Assembly: GCA_040902305.1 (NCBI GenBank)
Contig: JBBDXN010000020.1
Span: 1-49,465 of the forward strand
Reading direction: 5' to 3'
DNA: 49,465 nt
Origin: CAMLFJ01 sp040902305
GTDB lineage: Bacteria > Methylomirabilota > Methylomirabilia > Rokubacteriales > CSP1-6
Shown here: positions 42,273 through 49,465 of the stretch, piece by piece
Numbering within the stretch: position 1 is the stretch's first letter
How the letters are laid out: each line of letters starts with the position of its first letter
Program-made: the position numbers and the translations under genes
Notes under the pieces: generated by a model
The model's input: the letters and a program-made list of their open reading frames with translations, nothing else
Told to the model about the DNA's origin: nothing
Database searches by the model: none

Positions 42273-43835
42273 CTACTCCCACTCGATCGTGCTCGGGGGC
42301 TTGGAGGAGATGTCGTAGACGACGCGGTTGACGCCCTTGACCTCGTTGATGATGCGGCTCGAGAGTTTGCCGAGCAGGTCGTAGGGCAGCCGCGCCCAGT
42401 CCGCGGTCATCGCGTCCTGGCTCATCACCGCGCGGAGCGCGATGACCTGCGCGTAGGTGCGGAAGTCGCCCTGCACGCCCACGGTGCGCACCGGCAGCAG
42501 CACCGCGAAGGCCTGCCACAGCTCGCGCTCGAGCCCGGCCTGGCGCACCTCGTCCTGGACGATGGCGTCGGCCTCGCGCAGCAGCGCCAGGCGCTCCTCC
42601 GTCACCTCGCCCAGCACGCGGATGGCGAGCCCGGGCCCCGGGAAGGGCTGGCGCCAGATGATCTCGCGCGGCAGGCCGAGCAGCGCGCCCAGCTCCCGCA
42701 CCTCGTCCTTGAACAGCTCGCGGAGCGGCTCTACCAGCTTGAATCGCATATTCGGCGGCAGGCCGCCGACGTTATGATGGGTCTTGATCGTCGCCGACGG
42801 CCCCTTGAACGAGACCGACTCGATCACGTCGGGATAGAGCGTGCCCTGGGCGAGCCACGGGATGTGCCCGAGCTTGCGGGCCTCGTCCTCGAACACCGCG
42901 ATGAACTCGGCGCCGATGGCCTTGCGCTTGACCTCCGGATCCGTGACGCCTTCCAGACGATCGAGGAATCGCTTGGTTGCATCAACATTGATCATATTAA
43001 CCTTGAAGGCATCCCGGAAGGTCCGCACCACCCCCTCGACCTCACCTCGGCGGAGCAGGCCATTGTCCACGAAGAGGCACGTCAGCTGATCGCCCACCGC
43101 CTTGTGGATGAGCGCGGCGACCACGGAGGAGTCCACCCCACCCGAGAGCGCGCACAGGACCCGATCGCGGCCGACCTGCTGACGGATGTTCTCGACCGCC
43201 GAGTCCGCGAAGGAGGGCATGGACCAGTCGGCGGCGACGCCCGCGGCGTCCAGGAAGTTCTTGAGGACCGTCTTCCCCTGGGGCGTGTGGGCGACTTCGG
43301 GATGGAACTGGACCGCGAAGAGCTTCCGGACCGGGTCGGCCATCGCCGCGACCGGGCAGTTGTCGGTGGTGGCCAGGCTCGTGAAGCCCGGCGGCGGCTT
43401 GAGCACGGTGTCCCCGTGGCTCATCCACACGGTCACGAGGCCGTCGGCCTCCGGCTCCACGCCGCGCAGCAGCCCCTCGCGGCTCAGGATCCGGAGCTGC
43501 GCCTTGCCGTACTCGCGACGCTCGGCGGGCACCACGTGGCCACCCATGAGGAAGCCCATCGCCTGCATGCCGTAGCAGATGCCGAGCAGCGGCAGGCCGG
43601 ATTCGAGCAGGCGCTTGTCGGGCAGCGGGGCCTCGTCCTCGTACACGCTCGATGGCCCGCCCGAGAGCACGATGCCGGTGTAGCCGCCCGCGAGCACGCG
43701 GTCCACTGGATCGGTGCACGGCAGGATCTCGGAGTACACGCCCAGCTCGCGGATGCGCCGGGCGATGAGCTGGGTGTACTGACCGCCGAAATCGAGGATC
43801 GCGATCTTGCTGGGCGCGGGAGCCCGGGTCACCAC
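42273..43835 (-). CDS. guaA: GMP synthase (glutamine-hydrolysing)
   Basis: This 520-aa enzyme converts XMP to GMP. The class I glutamine amidotransferase domain (about 10-200) has the nucleophile in LLGICYGMQ and the His-Glu in AVQFHPEVAHTPQG. The synthase domain has the PP-loop ALSGGVDSSVVAAL and the C-terminal dimerisation region ending STIEWE. GTG 43835 lies 7 bases after the guaB3 stop. It forms a purine unit with guaB3. Confidence 0.97.
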   Translation of the reverse strand: MVTRAPAPSKIAILDFGGQYTQLIARRIRELGVYSEILPCTDPVDRVLAGGYTGIVLSGGPSSVYEDEAPLPDKRLLESGLPLLGICYGMQAMGFLMGGHVVPAERREYGKAQLRILSREGLLRGVEPEADGLVTVWMSHGDTVLKPPPGFTSLATTDNCPVAAMADPVRKLFAVQFHPEVAHTPQGKTVLKNFLDAAGVAADWSMPSFADSAVENIRQQVGRDRVLCALSGGVDSSVVAALIHKAVGDQLTCLFVDNGLLRRGEVEGVVRTFRDAFKVNMINVDATKRFLDRLEGVTDPEVKRKAIGAEFIAVFEDEARKLGHIPWLAQGTLYPDVIESVSFKGPSATIKTHHNVGGLPPNMRFKLVEPLRELFKDEVRELGALLGLPREIIWRQPFPGPGLAIRVLGEVTEERLALLREADAIVQDEVRQAGLERELWQAFAVLLPVRTVGVQGDFRTYAQVIALRAVMSQDAMTADWARLPYDLLGKLSSRIINEVKGVNRVVYDISSKPPSTIEWE

Positions 43836-43842
43836 CGTGAGC

Positions 43843-45003
43843 CTACCTGGGCGTCCCCAGCTTCTGGGCGCGCTGGAAGACCTTGCCCTCGGTCTTGATC
43901 GAGGGGGCGATGATCAGCTCGGTCTGCTGCAGCTCGCGAATGTTCATGGCGCCCACCGACCCCATGCAGGTGCGGATGGCGCCCACCAGGTTGAGGGTGC
44001 CGTCCTCGGTGAAGGCGGGCCCGAACAGGATCTGCTCGAGTGGCCCCGCGATGCCGACCCGGATGCGCGTGCCGCGCGGCAGGTTCGAGTGCGGCGTGGC
44101 CATGCCCCAGTGGTAGCCGCGACCCGGGGCTTCCTTGGCGCGGGCGAAGGCGGAGCCGATCATGACCGCGTCCGCGCCCGAGGCGAACGCCTTGCAGATG
44201 TCCCCGCCGGTGGTCATGCCACCGTCGGTGATGATCGGCACGTAGCGGCCGGTCCTCTTGTAGTAGAAGTCGCGCGCGGCCGCCGAGTCCGCGGTGGCGG
44301 TGACCTGCGGGACGCCCAGCCCCAGCACCTCGCGGCTCGTGCACGCGGCCCCCGGGCCCACCCCGATCAGCAGCGCGTCGACCCCGCAATCCATCAGCTC
44401 GAGACAGGCCTCGTAGGTGACGACGTTGCCGATGATGAGAGGGATCGAGAGGTGCTTCTTGAGCTGGCGGAGGTCCATCGGGGTGTACTCGCTCGCGACG
44501 TGCCGGGCGGTTGTCACGGTGGACTGCACGACGAAGAAGTCGGCGCCCGCCTCCTCCGCGATCTTGGCAAACCGCTCGGCCCGCTGCGGGATCGCGGAGA
44601 CGAGGACCGGCCCGCCACCCTTCTTGATGTCGGTGATCCGCTTGTGGATCAGCTCTTCCTTGATGGGCTCGCTGTAGATGCCCTGGATGATCTTGGTGGC
44701 TTCCTCAAGGCTGGCCGAGGTGATGCGATCGAGGACGGCATCGGGATTCTCGTAGCGGGAGAAGATGCCTTCCAGGTTGAGGACCGCGAGGCCCCCGACC
44801 CGCCCCATCTCGATCGCGAAGGAGGGGCTCACCACCCCGTCCATGGCCGCCGCGATGATGGGGATGGGGAAGCGATGGCCGCAGAGCTCCCAGGAGATGT
44901 CGACCTCGCTGGGGTTGATGGTCAGGGCGCCGGGAACCAGCGCGATATCGTCGAAGCCGTACGCCGCCCGCGCCTTCCGTCCCCGCCCGACCCACATCCC
45001 CAT
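43843..45003 (-). CDS. guaB3: GuaB3 family IMP dehydrogenase-related protein
   Basis: This 386-aa protein belongs to the GuaB3 group found in Actinobacteria, cyanobacteria and some others. GRGRKARAAYGFDDIALVPG and VDISWELCGHRFPIPIIAAAMDGVVSPSFAIEMGRVGGLAVLNLEGIFSRYE are characteristic. It has no CBS pair in the middle, unlike GuaB. The catalytic loop GVGPGAACTSREVLG keeps the active-site Cys, and AFASGADAVMIGSAFARAKEAPG is the flap region. ATG 45003 has AGGAGG seven bases upstream; earlier starts lie in the leader. It likely oxidises IMP to XMP for GuaA. Confidence 0.9.
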   Translation of the reverse strand: MGMWVGRGRKARAAYGFDDIALVPGALTINPSEVDISWELCGHRFPIPIIAAAMDGVVSPSFAIEMGRVGGLAVLNLEGIFSRYENPDAVLDRITSASLEEATKIIQGIYSEPIKEELIHKRITDIKKGGGPVLVSAIPQRAERFAKIAEEAGADFFVVQSTVTTARHVASEYTPMDLRQLKKHLSIPLIIGNVVTYEACLELMDCGVDALLIGVGPGAACTSREVLGLGVPQVTATADSAAARDFYYKRTGRYVPIITDGGMTTGGDICKAFASGADAVMIGSAFARAKEAPGRGYHWGMATPHSNLPRGTRIRVGIAGPLEQILFGPAFTEDGTLNLVGAIRTCMGSVGAMNIRELQQTELIIAPSIKTEGKVFQRAQKLGTPR

Positions 45004-45084
45004 ACGCCCGCCTCCTGGCCTCGCCCGGCCCGGGCCCGGCTGCCGGCCGCCTGAACCCTGTATGTAGAGAACCGCCCGCCTCGA

Positions 45085-45095
45085 CCTACTGTAGG
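45085..45095. repeat. Palindrome at the guaB3 transcription start
   Basis: CCTAC-T-GTAGG is a perfect 5-bp inverted repeat around one central base, about 10 bases after the -10 box. It could be an operator or the base of a leader hairpin. Confidence 0.35.
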
Positions 45096-45104
45096 TAGGG
45101 GGCA

Positions 45105-45134
45105 AGTATACGGGCGGCCCGGCGCGGGTGTCAA
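45105..45134 (-). promoter_or_regulatory. Near-consensus sigma-70 promoter of guaB3-guaA-dnaE-accA
   Basis: On the minus strand TTGACA (45134-45129), 18 bases, TATACT (45110-45105). Transcription would begin near 45098 and give a leader of about 95 bases before ATG 45003. I see no known riboswitch in that leader. Confidence 0.78.
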
Positions 45135-45156
45135 CCGGGGTCACGTCCAGCCCGCA

Positions 45157-45930
45157 TCAGGATCCTGGATTGGCCCGCTCCCAGAGCAGCCGGAGGCCTT
45201 CCAGCTTCAGCTCGGGATTGACGAACTGCAGACTCTGGACGACCTCCCGCATCTGCCCCACCAGGCCTCCGGTGCCCACCACCTTGACGTCGCCTTCCAT
45301 CTCCCGGCGCATCCGCTCCACGATGCCGTCCACGAGCCCGGCCCACCCGTAAATCATCCCGGACTGGATGTTCGTGACCGTGTTGCGGCCGATGGCCTCC
45401 TTGGGCCGCACCAGCTCGACGCGGAACAGCCGGGCCGCCCGCGAGACGAGGGCCTCGGCCGCGGTGTTGATGCCGGGGGCGATCGCCCCGCCGATGAACT
45501 CGCCGCGGCGGTTCACGCAGTCGAAGCGGGTGGCGGTCCCGAAGTCGACCACGATCAGCGGCGTGCCGTAGAGCGCGATGCCCGCCACGCAGCTGACGAC
45601 TCGATCGGCGCCGACCTCGCGCGGCACGTCCACGTTCAAGGGGAGGTCGGCCGTCACCCCCGGCTCGACATTCAGCGGGTTCACGCCAAAATATCGGTCG
45701 CACATCCACTCCAGCGCCTGCTGGATGGGCGGCACCACGTTGGAGATGGCGACGCCGGTGATGTCCTGCTGCGCGATGCCCCGGGTGTCGAGGAGCGTCT
45801 GGATGAACACGCCCCACTCGTCCGCGGTCTGCTCGCGCCGCGTGGTGAGCCGCCAGGAGGCGCGGAGACGTCCGTCCTCGTAGATGCCGAGCGAGGTGTT
45901 GGTGTTGCCGACGTCAATGACGAGCAGCAT
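45157..45930 (-). CDS. coaX: Type III pantothenate kinase
   Basis: This 257-aa enzyme phosphorylates pantothenate in CoA synthesis. It has MLLVIDVGNTNTSLGIYEDG (phosphate 1 motif), GADRVVSCVAGI, VVDFGTATRFDCVNRRGEFIGGAIAPGINTAAEAL and VVGTGGLVGQM. The ATG 45930 has GAGGAGGG upstream and lies inside the end of birA, overlapping it by 17 bases. The longer frame upstream is a shadow of birA. Confidence 0.95.
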   Translation of the reverse strand: MLLVIDVGNTNTSLGIYEDGRLRASWRLTTRREQTADEWGVFIQTLLDTRGIAQQDITGVAISNVVPPIQQALEWMCDRYFGVNPLNVEPGVTADLPLNVDVPREVGADRVVSCVAGIALYGTPLIVVDFGTATRFDCVNRRGEFIGGAIAPGINTAAEALVSRAARLFRVELVRPKEAIGRNTVTNIQSGMIYGWAGLVDGIVERMRREMEGDVKVVGTGGLVGQMREVVQSLQFVNPELKLEGLRLLWERANPGS

Positions 45931-46687
45931 GCGCCATTCCCTCCTCGACCGTTCCGCCCGATACGATCTGGACCAGGCGCCCGTCCGTCGCGCGCGCCAC
46001 CAGGATTCCGTCGTCCCCGACGTCCACCCCCACCCCATCGGAGCCGTCGGGCAGTCGCACGACCTGCCCGGGCAGCGTGGACCGCTCGAGCCACGCGCCG
46101 CGGAGCGCGGCGAAGCCGCCGGCCCGCCAGGCGTCGTAGTGCCGGGCGAGCTGCTCGAGCACCGCGGCCAGCACCGCATCGGCCCCGAGGGCGCGGCCGG
46201 TGACGAGGCGCAGCGAGGTCGCCCGGTCGGCGAGGGCCTCGGGGAACGCGGTCTGCGCGAGATTGACGCCGATCCCCAGGATCACGTGATGGAGGCGGCC
46301 CGCGCCGGCGCCCGCGCCATCGCCCACGCTATCGGAAGCCGCCTCGGCGAGGATCCCACACACCTTCCGACCGTCCACGAGCAGATCGTTCGGCCACCGG
46401 ATGCGCGCGGGCACCGAGGCCACCGCGGCGAGCGCGTCGGCCACCGCGAGCCCGCCCACCAGCGAGAGCTGGGGCGCGGCGGTCACCGGGCCCGCCGGGC
46501 GTAGCAGCACGGAGGCCAGCAGGCTCTCGCCGGGCGCGTCCCACCAGTCGTGGCCGCGGCGGCCGCGACCGGCCCGCTGGTGCCGCGCGGTCACCACGGT
46601 GCCTTCCGGGGCACCCGCCGCGGCCAGGCGCTGCGCCTCGGACTGCGTGGAGTCGGTGACGTCGAGAGCGTGAACCGTGAAGTTCAC
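45914..46687 (-). CDS. birA: Biotin-[acetyl-CoA-carboxylase] ligase
   Basis: This 257-aa enzyme attaches biotin to AccB. It has TDSTQSEAQRLA, ARHQRAGRGRRGHDWWDAPGESLLASVLLRP (biotin-AMP loop), RIRWPNDLLVDGRKVCGILAEA and HHVILGIGVNLAQ, then a small C-terminal domain. There is no N-terminal winged helix, so it cannot act as the biotin repressor. It starts 16 bases after valS and overlaps coaX. Confidence 0.95.
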   Translation of the reverse strand: MNFTVHALDVTDSTQSEAQRLAAAGAPEGTVVTARHQRAGRGRRGHDWWDAPGESLLASVLLRPAGPVTAAPQLSLVGGLAVADALAAVASVPARIRWPNDLLVDGRKVCGILAEAASDSVGDGAGAGAGRLHHVILGIGVNLAQTAFPEALADRATSLRLVTGRALGADAVLAAVLEQLARHYDAWRAGGFAALRGAWLERSTLPGQVVRLPDGSDGVGVDVGDDGILVARATDGRLVQIVSGGTVEEGMAHAARH

Positions 46688-46703
46688 CGCGGCGGGCTCC
46701 GCC

Positions 46704-49322
46704 CTACCCGAGCGCCGCGAGGCTCACGGAGAGCTTCTGCTCGGTCTGGCGCTGCTCGCCGAGGCGCTCGCGCTCCCGCTCGACCACCTCGGCGGGGGCG
46801 CGCTCGACAAACTCCGGCCGGGCGAGCTTGCCCTCCAGGAAGGCGATCTCCTTCCGCGCCCGCTCGATCTCCTTGCGCAGCCGCTGCCGCTCGGCGTCGA
46901 AGTCCACCACCCCTTCGAGGCGCACGAACACGTCGCCGCTCGGGGTCGTGGCCACCGCGGAGCCGGCCGGCCGGGCGCCGTCGCGGGAGACCGTGATGGC
47001 GGCGCGGGCCAGGCTACCGATCACCGCCGCGCTCCCCTCGAGCGCGGCCGCCACCTCTCGCCCCGAGGGCTTGACCGTCACCGCCAGCTCCACCGCCGGC
47101 GAGATCCGGCTCTCGCTGCGGACGGTCCGGATCGCGCTCACGAAGTCGAGCACCGGGGCCATCAGCCGCTCGGCCTCCGCGTCGCGCCCCTTGCGGGTGG
47201 CCTTGGGGAAGGGCGCGAGCATGATGGACTCTCCCGCGCGCGGCAGGCGTTGCCAGAGCTCCTCCGAGATGAACGGCATGAACGGATGCAGGAGCCGGAG
47301 CGTGGTCTCGAGCGTCTCCACCAGCGTGCGCTGGGTGACCGCCTTCGCCTCCGGGCTCTCCGGCTGGTAGAGGCTCCGCTTGGCGATCTCGAGGTACCAG
47401 TCGCAGTACTCGTGCCAGAGGAACTGGTAGACCGCGGACGCCGCGTCGTTGAAGCGGTAGGCATCGATCGCGGTGCGCACGAGAGCGGTGGCCGCGGTCA
47501 GGCGGCTCTTGATCCACCGGTCGGCCACCGACGGCGTGCCGCGCCGGGCGAGCGCGGGATCGTAGCCCTCCAGGTTCGACAGCACCAGGCGGGCCGCGTT
47601 CCAGATCTTGTTGGCGAAGTTCCGGTAGCCCTCGATCCGCTCCTCGCCCAGGCGGATGTCCCGCCCCTGCGCGGCGAGAGCGGCGAGAGTGAAGCGGAAC
47701 GCGTCCGTGCCGTACTTGTCCATGACGCTCAGGGGATCCACCACGTTCCCCTTGGACTTCGACATCTTCAGACCCTCGGCGTCGCGGACGAGGGCGTGGA
47801 TGTAGACGTGGCGGAACGGCACCTCGCCCATGAACTTGATCCCGAGCATCGCCATGCGCGCCACCCAGAAGAACAGGATGTCGAAGCCGGTGGACAGGAC
47901 GGCGGTCGGGTAGAACACCTTCAGCTCCGGCGTCTCCGCGGGCCATCCGAGCGTCGAGAACGGCCAGAGCCCGGAGGAGAACCACGTGTCGAGCACGTCG
48001 GTGTCCTGGCGCAGCGGCCCCTGGCACCGGGGGCACGCGGCAAGGTCGGTGCGGGACACGTGCATGCTGCCGTCCTTGTCGCAGTACCACACCGGGATGC
48101 GGTGACCCCACCAGAGCTGGCGCGAGATGGCCCAGTCGCGGATGTTCTCCATCCAGTGGAAGTACGTCTTGTTCCACATCCGCGGGACGATCTTGATCTT
48201 GCCGGAGCGGACCGCCTTGATCGCGGGCTCGGCCAGCGGCTTGGTGCGCACGTACCACTGCTTGGACACGAGCGGCTCCACCACCGTCTTGCAGCGGTAG
48301 CAGACCCCGACCGAGTGCCGGTAGGGCTCGATGCGGTCGATGAGCCCGAGCGCCTGCATGTCCTCCACGATGCGCTTCCGGGTCTCGAAACGATCGAGCC
48401 CCGCGTACTTGCCGGCCAGCTCGGTCATCCGGCCGTCGAGGCCGATGACGCTGCGGATCGGCAGGTTGTGGCGGCGGCCGATCTCGAAGTCGGTGGCGTC
48501 GTGGCCCGGCGTGACCTTGATGACCCCGGTGCCAAACTTCGGGTCCACCGCGCTGTCCGCGACCACCTGCAGCGCGATGGTCCCCTCCACCGACGGCACC
48601 TCGAGCGTCTTGCCCACGTAGCGCTTGTACCGCCGGTCCTTGGGGTGGACCGCCACCGCGGTGTCCCCCAGCTTGGTCTCCGGCCGCACGGTGCCGAGGG
48701 TCAGCGGGCCGTACTTGATGTAGACGAACTCGGCGTCCTGCTCCTCGCGCTCGACCTCGAGGTCGGAGAGCACGGTCTGGCAGCGCGGGCACCAGTTCAC
48801 GATGTAGTCGCCCTGGTAGATCAGGCCCTCTTCCCAGAGGCGCACGAAGACCTCGCGTACCGCCGCGGACAGCCCCGGGTCCATCGTGAAGCGCTCGCGG
48901 GCCCAGTCGCAGGAGGCCCCGAGCCGCTTGAGCTGGCGGATGATGGTGCCACCCGACTCCTCCTTCCACTTCCAGACGCGGGCGATGAAGGCCTCGCGCC
49001 CCAGGTCCTCCTTGGTCTTGCCCTCGGCCGCGAGCTGCCGCTCCACCACGTACTGGGTCGCGATGCCCGCGTGGTCGGTGCCCGGCATCCAGAGCGCGTT
49101 ATAGCCGTCCATCCGCTTGTAGCGGATCAGGATGTCCTGGAGCGTGTTGTTGAGCGCGTGCCCGAGGTGGAGCGAGCCGGTGACGTTCGGCGGCGGGATG
49201 ACGATGCAGTAGGGCTTCTTCGGCGAAGCGGTCTCGGCGTGGAAGTAGCCGCGCTCTTCCCACACGGCGTACCAGCGCGGCTCGACGAGCGTCGGGTCGT
49301 ACCGGTCGGCGATTTCGCTCAT
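46704..49322 (-). CDS. valS: Valine-tRNA ligase
   Basis: This 872-aa class I synthetase has PPPNVTGSLHLGHALNNTLQD (HIGH motif), the editing domain (about 190-340), WWGHRIPVWYCDKDG, DTWFSSGLWPFSTLGWP and the KMSKS motif GLKMSKSKGNVVDPL. The C-terminal coiled-coil (DAERQRLRKEIERARKEIAFLEGKLARPEFVERAP) is typical for ValRS. Two zinc-type cysteine clusters (NWCPRCQT, CPRCQG) are visible. A TACAAT box (49339-49334) lies 11 bases before the ATG. Confidence 0.97.
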   Translation of the reverse strand: MSEIADRYDPTLVEPRWYAVWEERGYFHAETASPKKPYCIVIPPPNVTGSLHLGHALNNTLQDILIRYKRMDGYNALWMPGTDHAGIATQYVVERQLAAEGKTKEDLGREAFIARVWKWKEESGGTIIRQLKRLGASCDWARERFTMDPGLSAAVREVFVRLWEEGLIYQGDYIVNWCPRCQTVLSDLEVEREEQDAEFVYIKYGPLTLGTVRPETKLGDTAVAVHPKDRRYKRYVGKTLEVPSVEGTIALQVVADSAVDPKFGTGVIKVTPGHDATDFEIGRRHNLPIRSVIGLDGRMTELAGKYAGLDRFETRKRIVEDMQALGLIDRIEPYRHSVGVCYRCKTVVEPLVSKQWYVRTKPLAEPAIKAVRSGKIKIVPRMWNKTYFHWMENIRDWAISRQLWWGHRIPVWYCDKDGSMHVSRTDLAACPRCQGPLRQDTDVLDTWFSSGLWPFSTLGWPAETPELKVFYPTAVLSTGFDILFFWVARMAMLGIKFMGEVPFRHVYIHALVRDAEGLKMSKSKGNVVDPLSVMDKYGTDAFRFTLAALAAQGRDIRLGEERIEGYRNFANKIWNAARLVLSNLEGYDPALARRGTPSVADRWIKSRLTAATALVRTAIDAYRFNDAASAVYQFLWHEYCDWYLEIAKRSLYQPESPEAKAVTQRTLVETLETTLRLLHPFMPFISEELWQRLPRAGESIMLAPFPKATRKGRDAEAERLMAPVLDFVSAIRTVRSESRISPAVELAVTVKPSGREVAAALEGSAAVIGSLARAAITVSRDGARPAGSAVATTPSGDVFVRLEGVVDFDAERQRLRKEIERARKEIAFLEGKLARPEFVERAPAEVVERERERLGEQRQTEQKLSVSLAALG

Positions 49323-49331
49323 GTTAACGCG

Positions 49332-49465
49332 TCATTGTAGCACGGGCGCCGCGCCGTGGAGCCGCCACCCCGCCGGCCCCCGCCTCCACGCCAGCACCCA
49401 GGGCACGCCCCCGCCGTCGCGCAGCTCGGTGGCCGCCACCGTCACCGGGCCCCCGGGGGCCGCGC
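49332..49465 (-). CDS. C-terminal end of an upstream gene (partial)
   Basis: The minus-strand frame is open from the window edge to a TGA at 49332-49334. It encodes VTVAATELRDGGGVPWVLAW followed by RRGPAGWRLHGAAPVLQ, a pattern with a natural protein look (two beta strands and a WRL motif). The other two frames are short or lack such a pattern. The stop is 9 bases before the valS ATG. The family cannot be named from 43 residues. Confidence 0.5.
   Translation of the reverse strand, partial: AAPGGPVTVAATELRDGGGVPWVLAWRRGPAGWRLHGAAPVLQ

Noticed and set aside
45004..45098. Purine riboswitch in the guaB3 leader
   Set aside because: The leader is GC-rich with a palindrome, but I see no conserved purine-aptamer loops; guaB3-guaA riboswitches are also not expected from this sequence.
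46677..49340. Open frame of 887 codons antisense to valS
   Set aside because: Antisense shadow of valS without recognisable motifs.

Overview
The window is a very GC-rich bacterial chromosome segment with almost no spare DNA. Many genes start with GTG, and many overlap the previous gene by four bases in the pattern GTGA or ATGA. Gene content and style suggest an uncultured soil or subsurface lineage close to Candidatus Rokubacteria (Methylomirabilota). The hints are a surE-pcm-nlpD-rpoS block, GuaB3, TauD-type dioxygenase, LLM flavin oxidoreductase, dipeptide-type ABC genes and a PaaK/PaaA-like pair. That placement is an inference from gene content, since there is no rRNA here.

Layout, left to right. 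(1) 1-4982, plus strand, conserved core: the end of a SPOR-domain protein, an IHF/HU protein, a MerR-type regulator, tRNA-Pro(GGG), surE, pcm, tRNA-Pro(CGG), acylphosphatase, a LysM/M23 NlpD-like protein and a group 1/2 sigma-70 factor. This matches the stationary-phase order surE-pcm-nlpD-rpoS of Proteobacteria, with a tRNA and acyP inserted. (2) 5013-11706, a variable island. It holds two SAM methyltransferases, a tandem pair of TupA-type ATP-grasp genes sharing a 739-bp identical block, tRNA-Arg(CCU), the C-terminal remnant of a large serine recombinase abutting that tRNA, an asparagine-synthase-like gene of lower GC, a frameshifted zinc-finger gene and a small basic protein. It reads as a surface-glycan island next to a tRNA integration site. 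(3) 11862-17889, small metabolic and regulatory genes: MFS transporter, ArsR regulator, NIPSNAP protein, TauD dioxygenase, two PPOX-type flavoproteins, a SnoaL-like protein, a DUF983 protein and tiny membrane or secreted proteins. (4) 17886-25333, a peptide-type ABC importer operon without ATPases, led by an NHL-repeat gene and divergent from a calcineurin-like phosphodiesterase. An alpha/beta-hydrolase-fold protein lacking its nucleophilic serine and an LLM oxidoreductase follow. (5) 25345-30235, a 2-hydroxyacid dehydrogenase, an AAA ATPase, small membrane proteins, a receiver domain without its phospho-acceptor, a bactofilin-TPR pair and a decayed DUF1330-like gene. (6) 37711-30245, minus strand, one tightly packed nine-gene run: miaB, bifunctional nuclease family gene, GT4 glycosyltransferase, 89-aa hypothetical, paaK, a stand-alone PaaA-like diiron protein, a secreted protein, a hotdog thioesterase and a BtrH-like cysteine-dependent acyltransferase or peptidase. 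(7) 49465-37816, minus strand, housekeeping: a gene tail, valS, birA, coaX, then a near-consensus promoter, guaB3, guaA, dnaE and accA.

Two themes recur. First, several genes have a -10 box 6-8 bases before the start codon, often with a -35 box exactly 17 bases further up, so they should be leaderless. Second, two housekeeping genes (the IHF/HU gene and dnaE) have no ATG, GTG or TTG at a sensible place and appear to start at CTG. The best candidate for an undescribed system is the miaB-to-BtrH run. It joins an aromatic acyl-CoA ligase, a lone PaaA-like oxygenase, a thioesterase and a putative acyl-transfer enzyme in one transcription unit with a lipid-type glycosyltransferase.
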